A stretch of 11,140 nt of DNA from positions 1-11,140 of the forward strand of contig JAKDNQ010000058.1 of NCBI GenBank assembly GCA_030456405.1. Direction: 5' to 3'. The first letter of the stretch is position 1, and the number at the start of each line of letters is the position of its first letter. Shown here in pieces: positions 1-8,997 of this stretch. Below the pieces are notes generated by a model. That model was given only the letters and a program-made list of their open reading frames with translations. It had not been told where the DNA came from and did no database searches. The translations under genes and the position numbers were made by a program. This DNA is from Nitrospira sp. Its GTDB lineage: Bacteria > Nitrospirota > Nitrospiria > Nitrospirales > Nitrospiraceae.

Positions 1-2
1 GA

Positions 3-1442
<1,440 letters not shown>

Positions 1443-1444
1443 AG

Positions 1445-1701
1445 AAGGCTCGCTGCGCCTCTCTCGCTCCCACGCGTCAATTCGACCGTTCTAGTCGCAC
1501 CACCGCTTGATGCCGAAACTTGTTCCGTCCTACGCGTTGCGGGACGGAACTTCGGACATCGGCATCACTCGCCAAGGGCGAGCCGCAGTGGTTCGACAGA
1601 ACGGTGCCCGAATTGCCGCGTAGGTCGCGAGAAAAGGCGCAGCGAGCCTTGTTGAGATGCGGAAGAAAATGGACCGCCTCAGTCACGCCCCTTCCAGCCG
1701 A
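1445..1701 (+). repeat. Nested palindromic intergenic repeat, copy A (stem 1445-1650 plus tail 1651-1701)
   Basis: One long interrupted inverted repeat fills the gap between the convergent ends of secA and the receiver gene. Outer arms pair perfectly over 15 bp: AAGGCTCGCTGCGCC at 1445-1459 with 1636-1650. Moving inward, CTCGC 1463-1467 pairs with 1627-1631, ACGCG 1472-1476 with 1617-1621, CAATTCG 1478-1484 with 1609-1615, and ACCGTTCT 1485-1492 with 1598-1605 across a 3-base bulge. Inside sit two hairpins: GATGCCGA 1509-1516 with 1559-1566 enclosing GTTCCGTCC 1522-1530 with 1542-1550, and CTCGCC 1568-1573 with 1577-1582. A non-palindromic tail follows from 1651 and shares TGCGGAAGAAAA, ATGGACCGCCT and CCCTTCCAGCCGA with the copy at 8998-9257. 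No transposase is nearby. It may act as a bidirectional terminator, be a MITE- or REP-like non-autonomous element, or encode a structured RNA; the sequence does not decide. The strand is assigned by convention. Confidence 0.9.
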
Positions 1702-1731
1702 GACGAGGAGAGAAAGTCAAGACAAGAGGAT

Positions 1732-2133
1732 CTATGCTGTCGGGTCTATTTCCTGTTCTACGGGGGGCATGCTGAGCAACTCCAGGACAGTGTTCAGGAG
1801 GGCCTCGTGTTGAAACGGCTTTGACAGTACTCGGTCCGCGCCCAGGGCTAAGGCGGCGAAACCGAGAGAGATGAGTCCGCTCTGTCCGCCGTCGGTCATG
1901 GCGATGATCTTCACGTCCGGCTGTGTCCGTTTGAGTTCCATGATCGTTTCGATTCCGTCTTTCTCCGGCATGAAGAGGTCGACTACGGCCAGGTTGGCTG
2001 GGTTCTTTTTGAAGAGGGCGAGACCAACTTTGCCGTCTGGCGCCTCGTCAACGATAAAACCCGCCAGTTCTAGCGTGCGGCACACCATTCTCCGCACCGA
2101 GGCGTCGTCGTCAGTCACCAGTATCCGAGGCAT
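1732..2133 (-). CDS. Stand-alone receiver (CheY-like) response regulator
   Basis: This 133-residue protein is a single receiver domain with no output domain, so it probably acts as a phosphate shuttle or by binding a partner. The acidic pocket is D8-D10 (TDDD), the phosphoacceptor is D52 in VVDLFMPEKDG, the switch threonine is T80 and the conserved lysine is K105 in SKPF, so it should be phosphorylatable. The ATG at 2133 is preceded by AGGAG (2141-2145 on the minus strand) with a 7-base spacer, which supports this start. It lies 23 bases after the stop of the hybrid kinase, so the two are very likely co-transcribed and that kinase is the likeliest phosphate donor. The C-terminal receiver of the hybrid kinase and this protein may compete or act in series. 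Its stop codon lies about 30 bases from the tail of the palindromic repeat. The output target cannot be named. Confidence 0.9.
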   Translation of the reverse strand: MPRILVTDDDASVRRMVCRTLELAGFIVDEAPDGKVGLALFKKNPANLAVVDLFMPEKDGIETIMELKRTQPDVKIIAMTDGGQSGLISLGFAALALGADRVLSKPFQHEALLNTVLELLSMPPVEQEIDPTA

Positions 2134-2156
2134 CTCCCATCTCCTCTCGTCGGCGC

Positions 2157-4166
2157 TTATGCCTCGCCGTCCGGCGCCATCGGCGTTGTCGTATCCAGAA
2201 CCGCCCTGATCTTGCTCGCGAGCGAATGGATCGTAAACGGCTTCTGCGCAAATGCGCCGCCTGGGTCCATCAAACCCTCCGCCGTGGCATAGGACTCCGT
2301 GTAACCCGACATGAACATCACTTTTGTCCCGGGCCGCAGCTCCAGCACCTTCTGGGCCAACTCCCGGCCGCTCATCTTCAGCATTACCGCGTCGGTCACC
2401 AGCAGATGGATCGGCTCGTGATATTCCCGTAGGATCTCCTGACTCTCACCCATGCCGCTCGCCTCCACCACGTTGTACCCCAAGGACTGCAAGACGTTCC
2501 TGGCCATACCGCGCACCACGTCATCGCTGTCGACGAGAAGGATGGTCTCGGCGCCTCGCGGCGCAGCCGTGAGAACGGAAAGCGGCTCGGTGGTCCTATT
2601 CCCGCTCTGAGGAACGCGAGGAAAGTAGATCTTGAAGGTGGCGCCTCTCCCCGGTTCACTATAGACCCAGATGCTCCCACCGCTTTGCTTGACAATCCCA
2701 TAGACGGTGGCGAGACCCACGCCGGTTCCTCGGTCCCCCTTTGTCGTGAAGAAGGGTTCGAAGATGCGGGACTTGGTAGGCTCGTCCATGCCGCAGCCGG
2801 TATCGGTCACCGCAAGCATCACATAGGGGCCGGGCGAGACTGATACGTGCTCTTGGGCAAAGGCCTCGTCCAGCTCGACCTCATTCGTCTCGATCGTGAG
2901 CGTCCCCCTGCGGAGCATGGCGTCACGGGCGTTGATCGCAAGGTTCATGAGGACCTGCTGGATCTGGCTGGAGTCAGAGAAAATGGGACTCAACGAGGGA
3001 GTCAAGTGTGTTATCAACTCAATGCGGTTTCCAAGCAACCGGGATAGCATGGCGCCCATATCCCTGACTAACGCATTAAGGTCCAGGATCTGAGGGCGGT
3101 GGGCCTGCTTGCGGCTGAAAGCCAACAGTTGGCTCGTCAAAGCGACAGCGTACTCGCTCGCCTTGCGCGTCTCCCGGATGAAACGGTAGTGCTCGTCCTG
3201 CGGCAAGAGCCGGCTAAGTAGTAATTCGGTATAGCCAAGGATGGCGGTCAGAACATTGTTAAAATCGTGCGCGATGCCGCCGGCCATGCGGCCCAGGGAT
3301 TCCATCTTCTGCCTTTGGAGGAACCGCACTTCGAGAAGCTTGCGCTCGGTACTATCACTCAGCGAACCAGCCATGCGGGTCGCGCGTCCAGACTCGTCCC
3401 ACAGAGCTTGCCCACGAGCGCGGAACCAGCAGGGCTCTCCAGACTTGGTAAACAACCGGTATTCGATGTCGTACCGAGGCGTCCGACGATCGAGATGCTC
3501 CTTGACGGCGGCGAAGACTCGCGCCCGGTCGTCGGGGTGTAGTTGCGCATCCCAACTCGCGAGCACGTCGGGGAATTCATGCTCCTCGAATCCAAGCATC
3601 TCTCGAAGGCGTGAGGAGTACCACACCGGTTGAGCCGGGTCGTGCCAGGGTTTGCCCGGCACAAAGGCAACATCCCAGAGGCCATCGGTCGAACCGCTGA
3701 CGGCGAGATGCAATCGTTCCATCGTTTCCCGAAGCCGCTCGTTGGCCTGCTGAAGCGCCGTTGAGGTCTGTTTATGGGCGGTGATCTCGGTGCGCAGCGC
3801 ATGAAACTGCTTGCTCAGACCCCGTATGAGCGGGACGAGGTGATCCAAGCCGTGGGACTTGTCAAGGAACAATTCGGCGCCGGCGGAAAGACAGGCGGCG
3901 CGGTACTCCGTATCGTCGTAATTCGTCAGCATGATGACGATCGGACCGAGCTTCTGGCTCTTGATCTGCCGTAGGGCTGCGATCCCGCCTTCCTCGGGCA
4001 TACGGATGTCGAGGATGGCCACATTGGGCTGGTGGGTCTCGACGAGGGCTAGGGCCTCGCTCGCTGTCGCAGCCGTCCCGACAATTTCGATTCCTTGTAT
4101 CTCTCCCAGCAGCTCACTCAGCCGGTCGCGTACGGCCGGCGCATCATCCGCAATGACAACTTTCAT
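2157..4166 (-). CDS. Hybrid histidine kinase, REC-PAS-HisKA-HATPase-REC
   Basis: This 669-residue cytosolic protein senses through a PAS domain and autophosphorylates. The N-terminal receiver (1-120) has D7/D8, phosphoacceptor D53 in ILDIRMP, and K103 in an LDKSH context rather than KP. A short helical linker (120-150) follows, then a PAS_3-type domain (150-277, ending in a PAC-like DSTERK). The HisKA domain has phospho-His H300 in AHDFNN. The HATPase domain has N412 (N box), DTGCGM 455-460 (G1) and GTGVGLATVYG 480-490 (G2). The C-terminal receiver (541-657) has D546/D548/D549, D592 and K642 in QKPF. I chose the ATG at 4166 because CGAGG (4173-4177) lies 6 bases upstream and the protein then begins directly with the receiver strand MKVVIADD. 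The frame is open to 4367, but that extension looks non-coding. There are no membrane segments. Having a receiver at each end suggests it is both controlled by another kinase and part of a phosphorelay. Confidence 0.92.
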   Translation of the reverse strand: MKVVIADDAPAVRDRLSELLGEIQGIEIVGTAATASEALALVETHQPNVAILDIRMPEEGGIAALRQIKSQKLGPIVIMLTNYDDTEYRAACLSAGAELFLDKSHGLDHLVPLIRGLSKQFHALRTEITAHKQTSTALQQANERLRETMERLHLAVSGSTDGLWDVAFVPGKPWHDPAQPVWYSSRLREMLGFEEHEFPDVLASWDAQLHPDDRARVFAAVKEHLDRRTPRYDIEYRLFTKSGEPCWFRARGQALWDESGRATRMAGSLSDSTERKLLEVRFLQRQKMESLGRMAGGIAHDFNNVLTAILGYTELLLSRLLPQDEHYRFIRETRKASEYAVALTSQLLAFSRKQAHRPQILDLNALVRDMGAMLSRLLGNRIELITHLTPSLSPIFSDSSQIQQVLMNLAINARDAMLRRGTLTIETNEVELDEAFAQEHVSVSPGPYVMLAVTDTGCGMDEPTKSRIFEPFFTTKGDRGTGVGLATVYGIVKQSGGSIWVYSEPGRGATFKIYFPRVPQSGNRTTEPLSVLTAAPRGAETILLVDSDDVVRGMARNVLQSLGYNVVEASGMGESQEILREYHEPIHLLVTDAVMLKMSGRELAQKVLELRPGTKVMFMSGYTESYATAEGLMDPGGAFAQKPFTIHSLASKIRAVLDTTTPMAPDGEA

Positions 4167-4374
4167 GGATAACCTCGGTCGAGTGTGTGATTGAACATGA
4201 CCACACCATGCCTGAGCGGTCGCGTATCGGCTATCGGCGAAACATGGATTCTGCTGTCTAAAAATCATGGGAAAGTGTCGTGGAATGTTTGACACAGAAC
4301 GGAATGTGAGACGCCGGGGAGGATGCTGAATGCACGTTGCGGCGGCGATCCGAACGCCCGCGATCACACTCTGT

Positions 4375-4740
4375 TCATGCCTGCGTCGACAAATCTCGGA
4401 GAGTATCCCGGATCATCTCGAATTCATGAGCCTTGTCGAAGAAGAAGTCGGCGCGCGCGTTCAGACAACTTGCCCGATATTCCGGCGAACTGGCGATCGT
4501 CATCATGATGACGATCGTCTTGGGGATCGTGCGTTTGACCTCACGCAAGACCTGAACGCCGTTCGCGCCCGGCATCTGAATGTCCAGAATCGCCACATCT
4601 GGACGGCGCGCCAGAATCACTTGCAAGGCTTCTAGTCCGTCACCGGACTCTCCAACAACCTGGACCCCGGGCAGGTCGGCGAGCAGAATTTTCACCCGCT
4701 CGCGAAACGCGGCTGCATCGTCGGCGATAACCACCGTCAC
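4375..4740 (-). CDS. Stand-alone receiver, similar to the hybrid kinase N-terminal receiver
   Basis: This is a 121-residue single receiver domain without an effector. D7/D8, phosphoacceptor D53 in ILDIQMP, T81 and K103 are all present. The region after beta-5 reads FFFDKAHEF, where most receivers have KP. The first receiver of the next gene shows the same DK pattern, and both share EYRA-CL spacing and MKVV/MTVV-IADD starts, which suggests a duplication of one small-receiver type. The start is a GTG at 4740, supported by AAGGAG on the minus strand (4748-4753) with a 7-base spacer. A candidate sigma-70 promoter lies at 4818-4845. The gap of 208 bases to the hybrid kinase is long for an operon and shows no clear terminator. 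A perfect 24-bp palindrome lies inside the gene at 4494-4517. The phosphate donor is probably one of the two neighbouring kinases; this is inferred from position only. Confidence 0.88.
   Translation of the reverse strand: MTVVIADDAAAFRERVKILLADLPGVQVVGESGDGLEALQVILARRPDVAILDIQMPGANGVQVLREVKRTIPKTIVIMMTIASSPEYRASCLNARADFFFDKAHEFEMIRDTLRDLSTQA
4494..4517. other. Perfect 24-bp palindrome inside the receiver gene
   Basis: The half-site CGATCGTCATCA is followed directly by its exact reverse complement, with no spacer. It lies within coding sequence, over the beta-4 strand codons for I-V-I-M-M-T-I. The matching codons in the hybrid kinase (about 3928-3950) keep only part of it. It may be a by-product of the codons, or a binding site within the gene. 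Confidence 0.8.
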
Positions 4741-4753
4741 AAGGAGTCTCCTT
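4741..4753 (-). promoter_or_regulatory. Ribosome binding site inside a 13-base palindrome, before a GTG start
   Basis: On the minus strand AAGGAG is followed by one A and then CTCCTT, directly before the GTG of the receiver gene. AAGGAG with a 7-base spacer decides this non-ATG start. The dyad is perfect apart from its central base. A one-base loop cannot form a tight hairpin, so any effect would more likely come from protein binding or pairing between transcripts. Confidence 0.7.
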
Positions 4754-4817
4754 TACTGGCCGAGAGCTGCGTCCTGAGTCCTGAGGCACATCATGCCCCC
4801 TAATTTCCGGACTTCAC

Positions 4818-4845
4818 ATCATAGGAACCGCGAATCTCTTGTCAT
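4818..4845 (-). promoter_or_regulatory. Candidate sigma-70 promoter for the receiver gene at 4375-4740
   Basis: On the minus strand ATGACA (4840-4845, one base from TTGACA) is separated by 16 bases from TATGAT (4818-4823, one base from TATAAT). Transcription would start near 4811 and give a leader of about 70 bases. The -35 overlaps an inverted repeat, TGTCA 4840-4844 with TGACA 4854-4858, which could be an operator. The 184-base gap after the NarL-type gene is consistent with a separate transcription unit. Confidence 0.45.
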
Positions 4846-4924
4846 GTTTTTTCTGACAGGAGGCGGCGCAAGCGAGGCGCAAGGAGATGGGGCATGTAAC
4901 GGTCGTGCTGGAGGGGAGGAACGG

Positions 4925-5560
4925 TCAGGTGGCCAGGCGGTGATCAACGGCGTAGCGGATGAGGTCCGCGGTCGTTCGTAGTTTCAGCTTGTCGAGCAGG
5001 CGGGTCCGGTACGTGCCGATCGTCGAAACGGTGAGACAAAGCTGGACGGCGATCTCTGTGAGAGTCTTGCCCTTGGCCATCAAGCAGAGGACTTCAAGTT
5101 CCCGGTCCGAGAGTGTCTGGTGCAGCAACATCGGAGTATCGCTTCCCAGACTTCCAACCAACATTTCAGCCAAGGAGGCTGTGACGTATTTCCCTCCCTG
5201 CAACGCTTTCTTCAGCGCGGCCAGCAGTTCGTCGGGAGCGCTGTCCTTCGTCAGATAGGCGGACGCGCCTGCCTTAAAGGCGCGAATGGCATACTCAGCC
5301 TCCGTGTGAAAACTCAACATGACGACAGGCAAGTCAGGCCGGGCAGCTTTCAGTTGTCTGAGGACATCGAGACCGCTGATGTCAGGCAGATCGACATCCA
5401 AGACCACCGCCTGGCAAGACGTATCATTCAGGGCGTCGAGCACCCCTCGTCCTGTGTCGATTTCCACCACCACCATCTGGTCGAAGCCTTCCGCGATAAT
5501 CTGCTTCCACCCCTGGCGGACGATGGCATGGTCGTCCGCGACGAGGATTTTCTGCATCAT
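4925..5560 (-). CDS. NarL/FixJ-family response regulator (REC plus LuxR-type HTH)
   Basis: This 211-residue protein is the transcriptional output of the upstream kinase. The receiver (1-122) has D9/D10, phosphoacceptor D55 in VVLDVDLPD, switch S83 and K105 in YLTKDSAP. A linker of about 25 residues leads to a LuxR/GerE helix-turn-helix at about 148-207, with LSDRELEVLCLMAKGKTLTEIA and the recognition-helix region TVSTIGTYRTRLLDKL. The Y in GTYR, where many NarL proteins have HV, is common in FixJ/UhpA-like members. The start follows the kinase stop by only 6 bases and its SD-like GGTGAG lies across the kinase stop, so translation is probably coupled. Either of two adjacent ATG codons could be used. 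It is the only DNA-binding protein in the window; its target promoters cannot be seen here. Confidence 0.94.
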   Translation of the reverse strand: MMQKILVADDHAIVRQGWKQIIAEGFDQMVVVEIDTGRGVLDALNDTSCQAVVLDVDLPDISGLDVLRQLKAARPDLPVVMLSFHTEAEYAIRAFKAGASAYLTKDSAPDELLAALKKALQGGKYVTASLAEMLVGSLGSDTPMLLHQTLSDRELEVLCLMAKGKTLTEIAVQLCLTVSTIGTYRTRLLDKLKLRTTADLIRYAVDHRLAT

Positions 5561-5566
5561 TCCGGC

Positions 5567-8500
5567 TCACCATTCCCCTTTCATCGCACGATTCGGCGCA
5601 TGACCCTGATGAGTAAGGGGGGCCCGCAGCGTCACCCTAGTCCCTTGGTGTGGAGCGCCATCGATAGTGATCTCTCCACCGATCAATACAGCTCGCTCTC
5701 GGATGCCGCGCAAACCGAAGGACGTCGGCTTGGCCAAGTCGTTCTTCGTGATCCCTTGTCCATCGTCTGTGACGATCATCGCCAGTACATCGTCGTCGGC
5801 CGCGAGGCTGATCTGCACGCGCTGCGCATTCGCGTGGCGGATGATGTTGGTCAGCAGTTCCTGGGCGATGCGGAAGAACGCCGTTGCCGTGGTGTCGTCG
5901 ATCTGCCGCTGGGCGATGTCGGCGCTCAACCGGATCTCGCATTCGAGGCCCGTCCGCTCCTGAACGTCCCGCGCTTGCCACTGCAGGGCGGGGACCAACC
6001 CGAGGTCGTCCAGGATGCTGGGGCGCAGGGAACTGGCGATGCGCCTGGTAGATTTCGCCAGCCCGTTCACCAACTGTTTCATGGCCTCAAGCCTGTGTGA
6101 GAACGCGTCTGCCTGCCTTCCGTCTTCCGCTTGGCTATGCTGACGGCTCAACCATGTGAGGTCCAACTTGAGGGCGGTGATCGCCTGTCCAAACTCATCA
6201 TGGATCTCTCGTGCAATCCGTTTCCGCTCCGATTCCTGGACCATCTCCAGTTGTTGAGTCAGTTGCCGAAGCTGTTCCAAGGATTGCTGAATCTGTCTCT
6301 CAGCCTGCTTGCGCTCGGTCATATCCACGTCCATGCACACGAAGCAGGGTTTACCGTCGAAGCCGGGAATGGGAAATACCGTCGAGAGACAGACACCAGA
6401 GGCGCCGTCGCGCCGATGAAATACGAACTCGACTGGTCCCACCGACTGTCCTGTCGTCTTCACTTCAACCAGGAGCTTGACAAACGAGACAGTCTCTTCG
6501 GGCGTTTGCATAAGTTGATCCAGGGTCTTGCCGACCGCTTCCTCACTTTGCCAACCGAAGAGTCTCTCGGAGGCGCTGTTCCAAAAAAGCACGCGGCCTT
6601 GTACGTCATACCACTGCACGGCGACGTTCGGGGTGTGTTCAATGCTGGCGCGGAGGCGCTCCTCGCTTTCCCGCAGCGCCGCATCCGCCCGCTTGCGCTC
6701 AGTAATGTCGCGGAAACTCCAGACCCGGCCGACGATCTCTTCGTCGAGCATTTGTGGCCGCGAATAGCGCTCGAATACCCGTCCATCCATAAATGCCAGC
6801 ATGTCAAAACTTTCCTGCTCCGGATGCGCATACAACTCCCGCACCTTGGTCAGGAAGGCTTCCGGTTCCTGCAGCTGTTCCAGCACAAAGGCTAGCAGGG
6901 TTTCGTCTTCGCGGCGTTCCGCGAGGTCTTGCGGAATCCGCCACAGCTCCAAGAACCGCTGGTTCAGGCTGACCACCTTGCCGTGAGGGTCTATCGTCAG
7001 TAGGCCGTCTGCGATGGAATTGGTAGTGGCCTTGAGGAGCGAATTCGCCCGCTTGCTATTCGTGATGTCAGACTCTGATCCGGTCATGCGGAGCGGGGTG
7101 CCGTCGTCGGCCCAGAGGGCCACGCCTCGATCCAAGATCCACAGGTAGGACCCATCTTTGCGTTGGACCCGATATTCTTCGCAAAACTCCGGTGTTCGTT
7201 TGGCCAAATAGGAGTCGAGATTCTTGAGCACCCGGTCGAGATCGTTGGGATGGATGCGGCTTCGCCACTCATCGACATGGTTTTTGAGTTCTTGGTCCTC
7301 GAACCCACGCATCGCTTTCCATCGCGAGGAAAAGAAGATTTCGCCTGTTTGGATGTTCCAATCCCAGATGCCGTCGTTACTCCCGCGCACGGCAAGGGCC
7401 CACCGTTCTTCGTTGGCGCGGAGCGAGTCTTCGATCCGCTTCCGTTCGGTGATGTCGCGCGCGACGCCGCACATTAAGATCGTCCCGTTCAGCTCGAACA
7501 AGTTGATCGTGAGATCGATTGGAATATCGCGGCCGGATTTCGTTCGATGAACGGTCTCAAAGCGCACCACTCCGGCCTCCATGAGAATGTGAAACCGCTT
7601 ACGGAACGTCTCCGGCTCGTAAGTGGGAGCAATGTCAAAAACCGTCAGTGCCATCAGCTCGTCCCTTGTGTACTCGAGTGACCGACAGGCCTCGTCGTTC
7701 ACGTACAGAAAGCGTTTGTGTGTATCGGCGATAAAGATTGCGTCTGCGGCGCGATCCACTGCGAACTGAGTGAGTCGCAACTGATCTTCAACGCGTTTCC
7801 GGTTGGTAAGATCCGTGTCGGTGCCTACCATGCGGAGTGGCCGGCCATCGGCATCCCACTCCACGACTTTTCCCCTGTCCAGGTTCGGACGGTACGTCCC
7901 CGACTTGGTCCGCAGGCGGTTTTCGCATTCGTAGAGCAGCGACCGACCCTGGAAGTGGTCTTGCAAGGTTCTATGGACGCGCGGCAGATCCTCTGGATGG
8001 ACGATCTGGTCCCAGAAACTCACATGCGGTGAGACTTCTTCCGGGCTGTAGCCCAACGACTTGATCCATCGGTCGTCAAAATAGACTTCCCCGGTCTGGA
8101 CATTCCAATCCCACACCCCCGAGCTCGTCGCCTCCAGCACCAAGTTCAAACGCTGTTCGCTCTCGCGCAGGGCCTCCTCTTTTTGTTGACGCTCTAATTC
8201 CGACGCGGCGCGTACGCCGAAGATATTCAAGATGGACTCGGCAAGGGCCAGGTTGTCCACGGGTTTCTCAAACATCACGACCAAAAGACCCAGCATCCTC
8301 CTGTTGGCATCGTTCAGAGAAGCGCCGACGAACCCTTCGATCTGCATGTCGGCCAATAATTGATCGAGCGGAAATAATTGTTGAACCCCGCTTTCATAGC
8401 CACAGGGCCGTTGCCGTACGACATCGGCGCAAGGCGTGCCGGCCAGGTCGTATTCAAAATTATCCGCAAGACGGCCACGCCCCCACACGACGACGGTTCG

Positions 8501-8719
8501 CACCCGACCTGGATGTCCCTTCATCAGCTCGCCGATGAACGCATAGTCGGCCCCCAGGCTTTCCGCCAGATGCTTCATCAGTGAATGGAAGAAGATGTGA
8601 CCCGTCGCGGTCGAGATGCCTTCGGCAATACTCAGCACCACCTCTTCCGTTCGTTTATTCATCGTGATGTCCATCATCGCGCCGATGACACGGATCGCGT
8701 TGTCGCTCCGGTCGTACAT
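5567..8719 (-). CDS. Cytosolic GAF / five-PAS histidine kinase, NarX-type (HisKA_3)
   Basis: This 1050-residue sensor kinase has a tail end of a PAC motif (1-25, [11 protein letters not shown]); a GAF domain (about 30-178, with LAGTPCADV); five PAS/PAC units at about 186-310, 315-430, 435-557, 560-678 and 683-805, four of them ending in DxTxRK-like PAC motifs and the third in DITNSK; HisKA_3 (about 825-905) with phospho-His H840 in REIHDEFGQ; and HATPase (about 945-1033) with N958, DDGQGI 985-990 and GLRGIRERA 1002-1010. HisKA_3 kinases normally pair with NarL-type regulators, which fits the gene 6 bases downstream. PAS units 1 and 3 resemble each other and may bind similar ligands. There is no membrane segment. 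The ATG at 8719 lacks a clear ribosome binding site and cuts into a PAC motif, while PAS-like residues continue upstream in frame past stop codons. The functional gene is therefore N-terminally shortened, or an upstream PAS has decayed. The later Met codons at residues 15, 16 and 20 are alternative starts. Confidence 0.93.
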   Translation of the reverse strand: MYDRSDNAIRVIGAMMDITMNKRTEEVVLSIAEGISTATGHIFFHSLMKHLAESLGADYAFIGELMKGHPGRVRTVVVWGRGRLADNFEYDLAGTPCADVVRQRPCGYESGVQQLFPLDQLLADMQIEGFVGASLNDANRRMLGLLVVMFEKPVDNLALAESILNIFGVRAASELERQQKEEALRESEQRLNLVLEATSSGVWDWNVQTGEVYFDDRWIKSLGYSPEEVSPHVSFWDQIVHPEDLPRVHRTLQDHFQGRSLLYECENRLRTKSGTYRPNLDRGKVVEWDADGRPLRMVGTDTDLTNRKRVEDQLRLTQFAVDRAADAIFIADTHKRFLYVNDEACRSLEYTRDELMALTVFDIAPTYEPETFRKRFHILMEAGVVRFETVHRTKSGRDIPIDLTINLFELNGTILMCGVARDITERKRIEDSLRANEERWALAVRGSNDGIWDWNIQTGEIFFSSRWKAMRGFEDQELKNHVDEWRSRIHPNDLDRVLKNLDSYLAKRTPEFCEEYRVQRKDGSYLWILDRGVALWADDGTPLRMTGSESDITNSKRANSLLKATTNSIADGLLTIDPHGKVVSLNQRFLELWRIPQDLAERREDETLLAFVLEQLQEPEAFLTKVRELYAHPEQESFDMLAFMDGRVFERYSRPQMLDEEIVGRVWSFRDITERKRADAALRESEERLRASIEHTPNVAVQWYDVQGRVLFWNSASERLFGWQSEEAVGKTLDQLMQTPEETVSFVKLLVEVKTTGQSVGPVEFVFHRRDGASGVCLSTVFPIPGFDGKPCFVCMDVDMTERKQAERQIQQSLEQLRQLTQQLEMVQESERKRIAREIHDEFGQAITALKLDLTWLSRQHSQAEDGRQADAFSHRLEAMKQLVNGLAKSTRRIASSLRPSILDDLGLVPALQWQARDVQERTGLECEIRLSADIAQRQIDDTTATAFFRIAQELLTNIIRHANAQRVQISLAADDDVLAMIVTDDGQGITKNDLAKPTSFGLRGIRERAVLIGGEITIDGAPHQGTRVTLRAPLTHQGHAPNRAMKGEW

Positions 8720-8840
8720 GATAGAGCGCCGGTTGAAGGCCTCTACACATGAATCGTCCCTGCAACGACAATGGTATTATTCGATCTATGTCTGATGGGG
8801 CTCTCCCGATCGTGCAAATCTAAGCTGGGGGTGCCCTCAT
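8720..8840 (-). pseudogene. Decayed PAS domain fused in frame to the kinase start
   Basis: Directly upstream of the kinase ATG, in the same frame, translation gives [19 protein letters not shown]. This resembles the end of a PAS_3 domain (consensus roughly EYRCRRxDGSYVxxxDRG) and runs into the PAC-like first 20 residues of the kinase. The frame is broken by TAA at 8777-8779 and TAG at 8786-8788. Further upstream only weak traces remain (SGEPHQT, about 8789-8809). The kinase probably once had an additional N-terminal PAS domain. Confidence 0.6.
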
Positions 8841-8943
8841 CCCAGGTGGCTGGACGGCTGACATCGTGAGGGTAAGTGGGTGAGATCGAAGAGGTTGCAC
8901 AAGCAATCATGGCTGCCTCGCCCCAAGCGCTATCTATCCCCTA

Positions 8944-8971
8944 AGTATACGGCAGGCGAATACTATACCAA
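8944..8971 (-). promoter_or_regulatory. Candidate sigma-70 promoter for the multi-PAS kinase
   Basis: On the minus strand TTGGTA (8966-8971, 4 of 6 consensus) and TATACT (8944-8949, 5 of 6) are separated by 16 bases. Transcription would begin near 8937, leaving a leader of about 218 bases that contains the decayed PAS sequence. It lies just inside the boundary of the palindromic repeat at 8998. If real, it explains how the shortened kinase is still expressed. Confidence 0.35.
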
Positions 8972-8997
8972 TATCCCCAAGTCAGGATAGGGGTCTG

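Noticed and set aside
1445..1650. CRISPR array or simple intrinsic terminator in the secA downstream gap
   Set aside because: There are no regularly spaced direct repeats, and the stem is far longer than a terminator hairpin and has no T-run directly after it on either strand.
1477..1686. Minus-strand 69-codon frame in repeat copy A, with similar frames at 9050-9262 and 9088-9375
   Set aside because: The translated similarity follows from the shared DNA repeat. The frame is broken between copies (parts match in different frames), and the bases are explained by palindromic arms. Such frames are likely to be mis-annotated as hypothetical proteins.
4167..4367. N-terminal extension of the hybrid kinase by 67 residues
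   Set aside because: The extension has no domain character, and the ATG at 4166 has a good ribosome binding site and starts exactly at the receiver domain.
5120..6100. Plus-strand frame of 326 codons
   Set aside because: It is antisense to the NarL-type regulator and the kinase catalytic domains, both with full motif sets; no motif is visible in the plus-strand product.
6131..6895. Plus-strand frame of 254 codons
   Set aside because: Antisense to PAS units 4-5 and the HisKA_3 start of the kinase; no recognisable protein features.
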